Assembly: GCF_027947535.2 (NCBI RefSeq)
Contig: NZ_JAAGKO020000029.1
Span: forward strand, 1 to 64,000
From: Streptantibioticus silvisoli
GTDB lineage: Bacteria; Actinomycetota; Actinomycetes; Streptomycetales; Streptomycetaceae
DNA length: 64,000 bases
Direction: 5' to 3'
The position numbers were made by a program, and so were the translations under genes. Below are positions 33,047-41,777 of the stretch, one piece after another (positions within the stretch are counted from its first letter, which is position 1; each line of letters opens with the position of its first letter). Under the pieces are notes generated by a model, which did no database searches, was not told the DNA's origin, and saw only the letters and a program-made list of their open reading frames with translations.

Positions 33047-33982
33047 TCAGCGCGGAATCACCCAGCCCGGTGCCCAGGTCCCGGCGGCGTCGTGGCCGGT
33101 TGTCGTGGCGGCGAGGTGGGTGCGGAGGGTGGCCAGCGCCGGGTGGGGGTTGTCGCGGTGCCACAGGAGCGAGTGCGGGTAGACGGGCGTCGGGTCGGTC
33201 ACCGGGATGCGGCGCAGGCCGTGGCCGGCGGGCCAGACGAGGCGGGCGGGCTCGCCCATGAAGGTGGCCAGGGCCGAGGTGCCGGAAACGGTGTCGAGGA
33301 GGGCGTCGGAGCCGAAGTTGGGGCCGGTCACCTCGATGGTGAGGCCGAACGCGGCGACGAGGTCGTCGTAGTAGGCGCCCCACTCGGTACCGGGGGCGAT
33401 GCCGGGCATCCAGATCCGGTGCCCGGTGAGCTGGGCGAGGGGCACCGACCGGGCGCCCGCAAGTGCGTGGGCGGGGCCGGTGACGAGTTGGAGCGGCTCG
33501 TCGAAGGCCCGGACGGAGGCGATGTCCTCCGGCAGGGGCCGGCCGGGCGCGGCCACGGCGCGGAAGGACGCGTCGATCGCACCGGAGAGAAGGGCGGTGA
33601 CGGCCGTCCCGATATCGAACAGCATCATCACGTCGAGGTCGATGTCGGGGTGTGCGCGGTGGAAACCGCGCATCAGGCCCGACTGCGCGCTGCGCGAGGC
33701 GATCACGTCGACGCGCAGCGGACAGCGGCCGGGGCGTACGGACGCGCCCGCACGCTCGGCGACGCGCAGCAGCTCGCGTGCGTGGGGCAGGAACGCCTGA
33801 CCATCGATGGTGAGCCCAGCGCCGCGTGGGGCACGGATGAACAATCGCACGCCGAGGGTGCGCTCCAGCGCGGCGACGCGTTTGGACACGGCCTGCTGGG
33901 TGATCGACAGGTCGGTGGCGGCTTTCTGGAACTGGCCCGCTTCCGCGACGGCGACGAAGGTACGTACTGCTTCGAGATCCAC
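33047..33982 (-). CDS. LysR family transcriptional regulator
   Basis: A 311-residue LysR protein. HTH at residues 1-60 (MDLEAVRTFVAVAEAGQFQK, AATDLSITQQAVSKRVAALE, RTLGVRLFIR), then the effector domain with VDVIASRSAQSGLMRGFHRA and GSDALLDTVSGTSALATFMG. Divergent from the MFS gene at 34123; the gap contains two dyads. The pair is the usual regulator/efflux layout and lies between an integrase remnant and a Tn3 remnant. Confidence 0.93.
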   Translation of the reverse strand: MDLEAVRTFVAVAEAGQFQKAATDLSITQQAVSKRVAALERTLGVRLFIRAPRGAGLTIDGQAFLPHARELLRVAERAGASVRPGRCPLRVDVIASRSAQSGLMRGFHRAHPDIDLDVMMLFDIGTAVTALLSGAIDASFRAVAAPGRPLPEDIASVRAFDEPLQLVTGPAHALAGARSVPLAQLTGHRIWMPGIAPGTEWGAYYDDLVAAFGLTIEVTGPNFGSDALLDTVSGTSALATFMGEPARLVWPAGHGLRRIPVTDPTPVYPHSLLWHRDNPHPALATLRTHLAATTTGHDAAGTWAPGWVIPR

Positions 33983-34001
33983 GCCAACTCACCTTAGAGA
34001 A

Positions 34002-34014
34002 CAACCAATGGTTG
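34002..34014. promoter_or_regulatory. Dyad in LysR/MFS divergent promoter
   Basis: CAACCAATGGTTG, a 6-1-6 palindrome 20 bp upstream of the LysR start. Candidate regulator site. Confidence 0.5.
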
Positions 34015-34023
34015 TGGATTGCT

Positions 34024-34047
34024 GGCAGGTCGGTTGTTTGACCTGCC
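34024..34047. promoter_or_regulatory. 8-bp inverted repeat in LysR/MFS divergent promoter
   Basis: Perfect arms GGCAGGTC and GACCTGCC around an 8-base centre, 76-99 bp upstream of the MFS start. It fits a LysR binding site or its promoter-proximal half. Confidence 0.5.
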
Positions 34048-34122
34048 GTTGTCCTGCCCGCTTACCTCTCATCGGTCAACGTCGGTTTGTTCGGGTGGGA
34101 TCTCGAGGGGAGTGCGCTGAGC

Positions 34123-35364
34123 ATGGTGGGCAGGAGACGGTTGGGCCGGCAGTTCGGCTGGTTGTGGGCGTCATATGCGGTGAGCGCCTACGGGTCCGGG
34201 CTGGGGTTCGGGGCGTTGCCGCTGATCGCCGTGCTGGCGCTGCATGCCGCACCCGCCGAGGTGTCCGCACTGTCCGCGGTGGGGCCCGCGGTGGGTGCGC
34301 TGATCGCGGTGCCGCTCGCGCCGTGGATGGAGTTCCGGCGTAAGCGCCCGGTCATGATCATGATGGACCTGACCCGGTTTGCGGCCATGGCGACGATCCC
34401 CGTGGCCTACGCCCTCGGGTGGCTCGGGTTCGTCCAGCTGCTCGTGGTCTCGGCCGTGGTCGCCGCAGCCAAGATCGCCTTCAACGCGGCCAGCGGCGCC
34501 TACCTCAAGGCCCTCGTCCGGCCGGACGACCTGCTCGTCGCCAACGCGCGGTTCGAGTCCACGAACTGGAGCTCCATTGCGGTCGGGCCACCACTGGGCG
34601 GGGCGGCGATCGGCCTGTTCGGGCCGGTCACCACCGTGGTCGCCGACGCGCTCAGCTACCTGCTCTCCGCGCTGGGCATCACCGCGATCCGCGGCCAGGA
34701 AGAAGCGTCGCGAACGACCGGCAGCAGCCCGCTCCGGGCGGGCGCGCTGCTCGACGGCTGGCGACACCTCCTGGGCCACCCAGGTTTGCGCGCGCTCTAC
34801 CTCAACAACATGCTCGTCGGCGGTCTGATCATGGCCACCGAGCCGCTGCTGGCCGTGCTCCTGCTGCGCCAGCTCGGGTTCCCACCCTGGCAGTACGGCC
34901 TCGCCTTCGCCGCTCCCTGCGTCGGCGGACTCATCGGCTCCCGGCTGGCCCGCCGTGTCGTGACCCGCTACGGCCGGGACGCGGTCTTCCGGACCGTCGG
35001 CACCCTGCGCGCCATCTGGCTGATCGGCCTGGCCTTCGTCCGCCCCGGCGTCGTCGGTCTCGTCACCGTGATGGCCGTCGAGCTGGCCATCATCATCAAC
35101 ATGAGCCTGTACAGCCCGGTGCTCGCCACCTATCGGCTCGAACACACCCCCAGGCATCTCGTCGCCCGCACCCTGTCGGCCTGGTCGATCGGCCAGCAGG
35201 CGTCCATCGCGATCCTCACCGCGCTCGCCGGACTGCTCGCCGACGTCACCAGCCCCCGCACCGCTCTCACGGCCGCTGGACTGCTCATCCTGACCACGCC
35301 GCTCCTGCTTCCCCGACCCGACCGGACAGCGCAGCACGAGCCGGAACCGGCTACGAGCCGATGA
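34123..35364 (+). CDS. MFS transporter (MFS_3 / macrolide-efflux-like)
   Basis: A 413-residue transporter with about 12 hydrophobic segments. FGWLWASYAVSAYGSGLGFG (TM1), SALSAVGPAVGALIAVPLAP, WMEFRRKRPVMIMMDLTRF (the cytosolic motif-A-like loop), and NARFESTNWSSIAVGPPLGG are typical of the MFS_3/EntS-MefA group that exports drugs or siderophores. GAGGGGAGT lies 10-17 bases before ATG 34123; an in-frame TTG at 34087 is less likely. Divergent from the LysR gene, its probable regulator. Confidence 0.92.
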   Translation: MVGRRRLGRQFGWLWASYAVSAYGSGLGFGALPLIAVLALHAAPAEVSALSAVGPAVGALIAVPLAPWMEFRRKRPVMIMMDLTRFAAMATIPVAYALGWLGFVQLLVVSAVVAAAKIAFNAASGAYLKALVRPDDLLVANARFESTNWSSIAVGPPLGGAAIGLFGPVTTVVADALSYLLSALGITAIRGQEEASRTTGSSPLRAGALLDGWRHLLGHPGLRALYLNNMLVGGLIMATEPLLAVLLLRQLGFPPWQYGLAFAAPCVGGLIGSRLARRVVTRYGRDAVFRTVGTLRAIWLIGLAFVRPGVVGLVTVMAVELAIIINMSLYSPVLATYRLEHTPRHLVARTLSAWSIGQQASIAILTALAGLLADVTSPRTALTAAGLLILTTPLLLPRPDRTAQHEPEPATSR

Positions 35365-35421
35365 CCGCTACAACCGTCACCCCCGGGACCATCCCGGCCG
35401 TGACGGCCGCCCGCCCCGGAG

Positions 35422-35711
35422 TCACGCCCCGTCGACCGTCTCCGGGTCGCGCGGCGGACGCAGGCCGCCGGGCAGGCCGGGGAGGCGGAACGAGTACCGG
35501 CCTGAGCATGTTTATGTGATGCCGCACGAACGGCGAAAGGCGGGCCACGTCCTCGACACGGACGTCGAAGCCGTCCGCGCGCGACTGGTTGACCGCGGCG
35601 TCCACGTAGCGAGTGCTGAACGTCCGTGTAGCGGGTGTTGAACGTCCATGTGGTGGGTGTTGAAGAGGACGGCGGCGTTGAGGACGGCCCGGTCGACGGG
35701 CTGCGTCCGGC
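35422..35711 (-). pseudogene. C-terminal remnant of a Tn3-family transposase
   Basis: Minus strand, pieces in three frames. PVDRAVLNAAVLFNTHHMD and RADGFDVRVEDVARLSPFVR, then HHINML, and after a +1 shift GRYSFRLPGLPGGLRPPRDP and stop at 35422. Together these spell the conserved Tn3 TnpA C-terminus. The FNTRYxD segment has been triplicated as 22-bp repeats (35599-35664), which breaks the frame, and an extra A between HINML and GRYSF breaks it again. Confidence 0.8.
35599..35664. repeat. Three 22-bp tandem repeats inside the Tn3 remnant
   Basis: Copies at 35599, 35621 and 35643, unit close to CGTCCGTGTAGCGGGTGTTG plus AA. Each encodes F-N/S-T-x-x-x-D on the minus strand, in a different frame because 22 is not a multiple of three. 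Confidence 0.9.
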
Positions 35712-35997
35712 TGCTGGGCGCGGTCCGCACCCGAGGCCGCGGTGATGCCCGTATTCCGCTGCCGTACGGCTGACCTGACCGGGCTTCGCCCAGCTCCGCC
35801 AACGTTCCTCAGCCACCCGGGGCATCTTCTGGCGCCATTCAAGTGGCCTGCTCGTGCTGTCACACAGTCATACCGTATGGCCGAGCGTTGACTTCGCGGT
35901 GTTGCGTGACGGGGTTTCAGCGATTCGAAGCCTTTTCGCGCCGACAGACATGCCCGTTCACTCGGCGCCTGCCGGCGCCGGAGGAGAAAGGACTCGG

Positions 35998-36741
35998 ATG
36001 CGCGCACTGCGACGTCTCGTATTGAGCGTCATCACGTCGCTCGCACTGGTCGGCACCACAGCAGCCACGGTTCAAGCCGACGACGCACATTCCCGCCACG
36101 GCGCCCACTGCCCGACCAGGGACCGGGCTGCCAGCGTGAACACGGCGCCGCCGCCGCTCCAGAACTACTACCGCGGTGACTGGCGACTGGGACCCAGCTA
36201 CCTCACCCGAACCGGCCCCATCGGCCGGATGCTCCGGGGCTACCGTCCGCAGGACGACACATCGCGTTACTGGTTCCTCGGGTGCTACTGGCAGACCGCC
36301 CAGCTGACCAACCAGTCCGGTTGGTGGTATCCGGACAATCAGGGGTTCGTCCTCCGCAACGGACGCCCGGTGGAACGGCCGACGGCGCTTCGCAAGGGAC
36401 AACTGGTCGACCTGTTCGGCAGCGGTCGCGGCAACTTCCTGGCGCCGGCGGGCACGCCGTACGTCAACCGTGCCCTCCCGCCGACCAACCTGGACAGGTT
36501 CTCCGCCACCGACCCCGCCTTCAACTACCACCTCTACCGTGTCGTCACGCCGTTCACCGTCCAGGCCGGCCCCATCAGGCCCTGGTTCGGCCAGCACGGG
36601 CTGGGCCTCCAGTACGTGACGAGCGTCACCATCCCGAACCTGATCACCTCGAACAATCTGGAGGAGATCGTGCCGGTGACCCGCCTGAGCGACAGATCGC
36701 GTCTCCAGCGATCGCTCCAAGGCCGCCTGGTGAGGCGCTGA
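35998..36741 (+). CDS. Secreted TNT-domain protein (predicted NAD+ glycohydrolase)
   Basis: A 247-residue exported protein. Signal peptide RRLVLSVITSLALVGTTAAT ending VQA-DD. After a short region with PPPLQNYYRGDWRLGPSYL, the C-terminal about 120 residues match the tuberculosis necrotizing toxin (TNT, PF14021) fold: WWYPDNQGFVLRNGRPV, LRKGQLVDLFGSGRGNFLAP, AGTPYVNRALPP, FNYHLYRVVTPFTVQAGPIR, PWFGQHGLGLQYV. In known members this domain hydrolyses NAD(P)+. GGAGGAGAAAGG precedes ATG 35998. No immunity-like gene was recognised next to it. Confidence 0.85.
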   Translation: MRALRRLVLSVITSLALVGTTAATVQADDAHSRHGAHCPTRDRAASVNTAPPPLQNYYRGDWRLGPSYLTRTGPIGRMLRGYRPQDDTSRYWFLGCYWQTAQLTNQSGWWYPDNQGFVLRNGRPVERPTALRKGQLVDLFGSGRGNFLAPAGTPYVNRALPPTNLDRFSATDPAFNYHLYRVVTPFTVQAGPIRPWFGQHGLGLQYVTSVTIPNLITSNNLEEIVPVTRLSDRSRLQRSLQGRLVRR

Positions 36742-37231
36742 CAGCCCGAGCATCGGAGCCCGGCGCCGAACGGTGCGTCGCACTTGATGAATCGGTTCGG
36801 TAACCGGCGTACGCGGAAGCGGCCTTCGTGCTGAACATGTGCTCCGACCAGGGAACGCCCGTTCAGCACGAAGGGCGTGCGCATGAGTCACGCTGCAGCA
36901 CGGTGCCCAGCGAGAGCCGTTGACGGAACTGCCCGGTTTCCAGGGCGAGTTCCGCTTCCGCGAGCTGTGGGCCGACGACGGCGCAGTCGAGTTGCCCGGC
37001 CCCGCGCGTGGAGCGGCCGGCGCAGTCCCCACGGTGAGCGTCGCCCGCACCGGGCAACCACTCCTCCGTCCCGGCCGTCCCCGGCGCCACCCCGCCGGGA
37101 CCGCCGCTGTGACTGGAATCCGCCCCTGTGCCGTGTGCGACCTCTTGTGACCGGAGGGCCGTACTCCCATTCTGGGAGCGTCCTGGCGCGATGTCATGTG
37201 CGCGTCACCCCCACGGACATGAGGTGACACC
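36742..37231. other. Intergenic region with a long inverted repeat
   Basis: About 490 bases. Perfect 14-bp arms CCTTCGTGCTGAAC (36823-36836) and GTTCAGCACGAAGG (36861-36874) surround 24 bases and may terminate the TNT gene. Near the right end CTCCC-ATTCT-GGGAG and GAGGTGACACC mark the approach to the next gene. No gene is supported. Confidence 0.6.
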
Positions 37232-37864
37232 GTGAAGACCAGATCCGTTCTGCTCCGTATGGGCATGCCAGTGGCCGCCGGCCTGGCGGCGATGGCGCTG
37301 GCCGCCTCCCCGGCCGTCGCCGCGGACGTTCCCGTCAGCTTCGACTGCCAGGCGACGCCCCCGATCGGCTCGGCGCAGACCTTCACCCTGGCCGCCGGTG
37401 TCGACGGCACCGCGCCCGCCTCCGTGGCCGCCGGCAGTGCCTTCACCGCCACCCTGGCGCCCGACCCGCTCACCGTGCCGACCACGGTCAGCGGCGACAC
37501 GGTGAACTCCATCAGCGACCTGAAGCTCTCCCTGCCCGTCCCCTCCGGCGCGACCCTCACCGGCGAGTCGCTCTCCGGCGGCACGGTCTCCGGCGCGACG
37601 GTCGCGGTCAGCGGCGGCGACCTCGTCATCAGCCTGCCCGGACCGATCGCCGGGGGCAGCACCTTCACGCTTCCGACGCTCACCCTCGACCTGACCGCCG
37701 GTGCCTCCGGCGGCACCGTCCAGACGCAGATCGCGGGCACCAGCTACACCGACCCGGGCCTGACGTTCAACGCGAGCGTCAGCATCAGCATCATCACCGT
37801 GACTGTTCCGACCACCTGCTACATCCCGGACTCTCCGGTACTCAGTTCCACGTCTGTCAGCTGA
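37232..37864 (+). CDS. Small secreted protein, Ser/Thr/Gly-rich beta protein
   Basis: A 210-residue exported protein. Signal peptide SVLLRMGMPVAAGLAAMALA ending AVA-A. The mature part begins DVPVSFDCQATPPIG and is rich in short beta strands (FTLPTLTLDLTAGASGGTVQ; FNASVSISIITVTVPTTCYI) with two Cys that could bridge the ends. It resembles DUF6801-type actinobacterial secreted proteins, without certainty. GTG start at 37232 with GAGGTG upstream. Function unknown. Confidence 0.8.
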   Translation: MKTRSVLLRMGMPVAAGLAAMALAASPAVAADVPVSFDCQATPPIGSAQTFTLAAGVDGTAPASVAAGSAFTATLAPDPLTVPTTVSGDTVNSISDLKLSLPVPSGATLTGESLSGGTVSGATVAVSGGDLVISLPGPIAGGSTFTLPTLTLDLTAGASGGTVQTQIAGTSYTDPGLTFNASVSISIITVTVPTTCYIPDSPVLSSTSVS

Positions 37865-38002
37865 TGCCTCCGGCGGTCCGGCGTCCGCGTCCGCGACTGC
37901 GGGTGCGATGCCGGGCCGCCGTCGGTTGTCGGTCGGTGGCGGGGTCAGCGGCGGGGCCGGCGCCGGGTCGGCGCGGGGCGGGCGGTGAAGGGGCGGGCGC
38001 CC

Positions 38003-38164
38003 GAAGCGGTCCGCCTGGAGAAGTCCGCCCGAAGCGGTCTGTCTGGAGCGGTCCGCCCGAAGCCGTCTGCCTGAAGCCGTCCCCTGGAGAAGTCCCCCGA
38101 AGCGATCCGCCCGAAGCAGTCCCCTGGAGAAGTCTTCCGAAGCACTCCCCCGGAGAGGTTCGCC
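38003..38164. repeat. Degenerate 14-bp minisatellite, about 12 units
   Basis: Alternating units close to GAAGCGGTCCGCCC and GGAGAAGTCCGCCC, some of 12-13 bp. Occupies most of the 414-base gap before the PP2C gene; no gene is supported there. Confidence 0.85.
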
Positions 38165-38278
38165 CCGCGGCGGTCCGCGCTGAAGAAGTCCGCTGCTGGA
38201 ATGCCGGCCCGGCGTGGACCGGGCTGCCGCCGTGTCCGCCCACCGAGCGCGATCGGCTGTTCCCTGTACGGTGAAAAT

Positions 38279-39442
38279 ATGCCGTCCGCCGAAGCGCAGA
38301 GGCGCTACTCAGGGACGCCATGGCGCGGTCCGCGAGCGATCGTGGGCCTGGCGCTCGTCATCCTGGTGCTGGTCCTGATCGCCGACGTGTCCGGCGGCTC
38401 CACGGTCCGGCTCGGCGGCATCATGCTGGCCCTGCCGGCGCTGGCAGCGGTGTTCACCGGTCCGGTGCCGGTGCTGGTCATCTCCGGGGCGATGCTCCCG
38501 GCCTATGTCGGCTCCCTCGCGAGTAATGGGCGCCTGACCTGGGCGGACGCGCCGGTATCCATCGCGACGGCGCTGGTCATCTGTGCGGCGTCGGTGGGAG
38601 CCAGCGCGGTGCGGGAGAAACGGGTTCGCGAACTGGCACAGTCACGCCGGGTGACCGTTCAGACGCAGCAGATGCTGTTGCGTCCGCTGCCACCGCGGCT
38701 GGGTCCGATGGAGATCTCATCGGTGTATCTGGCCTCCGACGCGGAATCCACGATCGGCGGCGACCTGTACGCCTGCGCGATCGTCGACGGGCACCCACGG
38801 GTGATCGTGGGGGACGTCCAGGGCAAGGGCCTGTCGACGTTGGAAGTGGTGGTGTTCCTGCTCAACGCCTTCCGTCAGGCCGCTCAGGAACACGTTGCCC
38901 TGCCCGATGTGCCGGCCTACCTCGACGACGCCGTGCGCCGCGACCTGGCGCGTGCCCGGGACGTGGTCGAGGAGAGCGGCGACGCCGCGCAGGCCCCGGA
39001 GATGGAGCAGCGGCTCCGGGAGTGCTTCGTGACCGCCGTCGTGGTCGAGTTCACCGGTGAGGGGGACGAGGTACGGCTGGCCAATTGCGGCCACCCGGCA
39101 CCGCTTCTCCTGCACGAGGGCGCCGTGCGGGAACTGCCGGCCTCGAAGCCCGCGCTGCCGATCGGACTGCTCAGCCTCGCCACCGACCCCGTGCAGGTCG
39201 ACACCTGCCACCTCGAACCCGGTGACACCCTGCTGCTCTTCACCGACGGCCTGATCGAAGCCCGCGACGGAGCCGGAGCGTACTACCCGATCACCGACCG
39301 CATCAGCAACTGGGCGACCCAGCCCCCGGAGGCGATGCTCGACGCCATTCAGACCGACCTGCGACACCACACCCAGGCCCACCTGGACGACGACGTCGCG
39401 ATGGTCACCGTCCGGCGTCCCACCGCCCGTGAGGCCGGCTGA
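38279..39442 (+). CDS. Membrane-anchored SpoIIE/PP2C-type serine phosphatase
   Basis: A 387-residue protein. Residues about 15-105 contain three transmembrane helices (AIVGLALVILVLVLIADV, GIMLALPALAAVFTGPVPVL, VSIATALVICAASVGASAV). Residues about 130-380 form the SpoIIE-type phosphatase: STIGGDLYACAIVDGHPRVI, VGDVQGKGLSTLEVVVFLLN, LANCGHPAPLLLHEG, DTLLLFTDGLIEARDG, HLDDDVAMVTVRR, with the metal-binding Asp residues present. This RsbU-like enzyme would dephosphorylate a STAS anti-anti-sigma factor. ATG 38279 with a weak ribosome-binding site. No partner adjacent. Confidence 0.92.
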   Translation: MPSAEAQRRYSGTPWRGPRAIVGLALVILVLVLIADVSGGSTVRLGGIMLALPALAAVFTGPVPVLVISGAMLPAYVGSLASNGRLTWADAPVSIATALVICAASVGASAVREKRVRELAQSRRVTVQTQQMLLRPLPPRLGPMEISSVYLASDAESTIGGDLYACAIVDGHPRVIVGDVQGKGLSTLEVVVFLLNAFRQAAQEHVALPDVPAYLDDAVRRDLARARDVVEESGDAAQAPEMEQRLRECFVTAVVVEFTGEGDEVRLANCGHPAPLLLHEGAVRELPASKPALPIGLLSLATDPVQVDTCHLEPGDTLLLFTDGLIEARDGAGAYYPITDRISNWATQPPEAMLDAIQTDLRHHTQAHLDDDVAMVTVRRPTAREAG

Positions 39443-39855
39443 TGGGATCGTCCTGCGACGGCCGGTGGTCCCAGTCCGTGACCGTGTGACCACGTGACCG
39501 CGTGACTGCCCCGGGGCCGGGCGTGCGCCGGGACCGTACGGCCGCCGAGACGGTGCCGGTGGGCTTCGAGGCCGACGAGGGACAGAGGCGCGGTCCCGGC
39601 CCCGCAGCATCCCGCGAGTGCGGCCGGTCGCGGCCGGGGTACGGGCGCTCGCGAGTGAATGAGACCACCGAGGACCGGTTCGCCATACTCGCTGTGTCCA
39701 CCGTCGCTCGGAGCATCGCGGTGCGGGGCTGATGATACCCGATGACGGGTTCAGGCACCGCAAGCAGATGATGCCGCGTACCAGGTCGAGGAAGGCTTGG
39801 TGTACGTCGGACTGTGTCCGTTTGCAGTGTCGGTCCTCCCATTAGCCTTGGGCCT
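39443..39855. other. Intergenic, nothing recognised
   Basis: About 410 bases. G+C falls toward the right end, where the lower-G+C nuclease gene begins. No repeat, tRNA or clear promoter was recognised. Confidence 0.55.
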
Positions 39856-41475
39856 ATGCAACTGCCTCTTGAGTACGAGCTGCGCAATGCGCTCGTACAC
39901 AACCTGGAGTTGATCGAGCCGGGACTCCGGCCGGTTCAACTCCATGAGTACCCACTGCCCAACGCTCATGGCACCAAGGGCAGTATCGATATCCTGGCCC
40001 GCGATCGCCATCAGATGTGGGTCATCGTCGAGCTGAAGCGATCTCGGTCCAGCGCACGGCAAGCCCTCCATGAAGTGAACAAGTACACGGAGCTTCTCTG
40101 CCGGGAGAAGCACCTTGCGCCCGACCGTGTCCGAGCCGTGGTCGTGGCAATGCCGGACGACTGGAAGGAGCTGCTCACCGCCGTCAGTAACGCGGCGCGC
40201 GACTGGAGCCACGACCTCCGCGGTTACCGACTTCTGCTGGACAGCAACGGCCACCCTGTTGGGGCCGAGCGAGTTCAGCTCCTGCCTCGGGCGTTCGAGC
40301 CCCGTATTACACCCATCCACAACCTGTTCTTCTTCACCACGGACGAGCAACGTCGACAGGGCTGGAGCATCATCAGCGAAGTCGCCGACGAGCTTGGGGC
40401 GCTTGACCTCCTGGCGGCGGACTTCGATCGGGTAGCGGAGAAACACCGCATCCCTGCGCTCTTTGGCCTGTACCTGGCAGTAGGCCGGGTCAACGAGGCG
40501 CTCGCCTCGGAGGACCTACTGGGCGGTTACGACGGGTCGGAGCCGTTCGCCGCCGAGTACCCGGCTGAGTACCTGGCCCTCTGCGCGATCTGCGACCGTC
40601 TTGCGTACAGCGAGATGCGTGGCATGAACATGGAGGGTAGTCAACCGGGACTGCTGAGCAATCTCGCCGACGACCCCAACTGGGCCATCCGAGAGTACCG
40701 AGGCACCGGTGCCTTTGGTAACACAGACGCCTTCGAAGAGCAGGACCTGTTCCGTTTCCTCACCGGGGACGATCGAGGTGACAGCCAGATTCTCTATACA
40801 GGCTCCGCAAGCCCGGCGGTAGTTAGCCGCTGGCAAGGGTTTCGGCGAGAGGCCCGACAGAGTTTGGCCGGCAATGAGGAGTGGGACTCGCTGGTGGGTG
40901 GTTGGCTCGATGAAGCGGGCGGGAAGGTCGGGGATGGAGACGTCGCACTGCACATCTACAACCCCTGTGACCTTCTGCAGGCAATCATCCACGGGTGGCC
41001 AGATCAAGTGGAGAAGTTTCTGCCCATGGTCATGGGCGCGGCCGTGCCCGATGAGGGACCGCAGAGTCTGATGCGGGGTGCTTTGTGCTGGAATGGGCTG
41101 GGCATGTCGTTGTCCGAGGCAGTACGGCTCGTATATCGGGACCCTCTTTATCTGATGAGCAGGATGTACGGAGGGACCGTGTGGGAATGTGACCGAGAGC
41201 TACTGGATCTCCTGGGTCTTCACTACGTGCTCCTGGAGAAGATTGCCTCCGGGCCAGGCAGGACATCTGCGGTTGACGAGCACCGTATCTGGATGCAGGA
41301 CGAGGAGGGTGTTCGTGTCTACTCCTCAGCTGCGGACCCGTACGAGTACGCACAGGCGTACACAGACATTGCGGCTGACGGCGAGATCGTCTCCGTCATG
41401 CAGTACCTCAACAGGCATGCACGTGAGGTAGAAATGGTGGCCAGGGAGTACCGTGCCGTCGTTCACATCATCTGA
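39856..41475 (+). CDS. NucS/DUF91-type PD-(D/E)xK nuclease with large unknown C-terminal domain
   Basis: A 539-residue protein. Residues 42-80 carry the NucS/DUF91 catalytic block GSIDILARD-x5-WVIVELKR, then ARQALHEVNKY, giving Asp45, Glu59-x-Lys61 and the downstream Gln/Tyr helix of PD-(D/E)xK nucleases. The approximately 400 residues after the nuclease (GYRLLLDSNGHPVGAERVQL onward) match no family I know; there are no HTH, membrane or ATPase motifs. The gene has visibly lower G+C and more A/T-ending codons than its neighbours, which suggests transfer. ATG 39856 is chosen since the nuclease fold starts at MQLPLEYELRNALV. A NACHT NTPase follows 302 bp downstream on the same strand. Confidence 0.75.
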   Translation: MQLPLEYELRNALVHNLELIEPGLRPVQLHEYPLPNAHGTKGSIDILARDRHQMWVIVELKRSRSSARQALHEVNKYTELLCREKHLAPDRVRAVVVAMPDDWKELLTAVSNAARDWSHDLRGYRLLLDSNGHPVGAERVQLLPRAFEPRITPIHNLFFFTTDEQRRQGWSIISEVADELGALDLLAADFDRVAEKHRIPALFGLYLAVGRVNEALASEDLLGGYDGSEPFAAEYPAEYLALCAICDRLAYSEMRGMNMEGSQPGLLSNLADDPNWAIREYRGTGAFGNTDAFEEQDLFRFLTGDDRGDSQILYTGSASPAVVSRWQGFRREARQSLAGNEEWDSLVGGWLDEAGGKVGDGDVALHIYNPCDLLQAIIHGWPDQVEKFLPMVMGAAVPDEGPQSLMRGALCWNGLGMSLSEAVRLVYRDPLYLMSRMYGGTVWECDRELLDLLGLHYVLLEKIASGPGRTSAVDEHRIWMQDEEGVRVYSSAADPYEYAQAYTDIAADGEIVSVMQYLNRHAREVEMVAREYRAVVHII

Positions 41476-41777
41476 GCGGAGTTCCGTACTTCGATGCTGG
41501 GGCTGACGTCGGGCCAGTCGAAGTTGCCGACCGCACACCGGTTGAGCCGGACGGTCCGCGGGCACGGTTCCTTCGACGCACACCGTGAACTCCACCTGGT
41601 CGTCAGGGGAGTTGACCAGCGACTCCGACCGGGCAACCACGACAGCACACCGTCCGACGACGCGAGGGCACATCGCCCGCCCCCGACGGGAACGGCAACC
41701 ACCCCCGCTCGCCCGCGACTTCGCGCCGGGGCTCGGTGCCGTACGTCCCTCCGCAGTCAGGGAGCTGAGTAGTCACT
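41476..41777. other. Intergenic between nuclease and NACHT genes
   Basis: 302 bases. No hairpin terminator was recognised, so read-through from the nuclease gene is possible. A minus-strand frame here (ESLVNSPDDQVEFTVCVEG) looks slightly protein-like but too weak to call. Confidence 0.5.

Noticed and set aside
36823..36874. 14-bp inverted repeat as insertion-sequence ends
   Set aside because: Only 24 bases between the arms, so it is a hairpin, not element termini; no target duplication seen.
41326..41702. Small minus-strand protein at the 3' end of the nuclease gene
   Set aside because: Overlaps a well-supported gene and has no ribosome-binding site or family.
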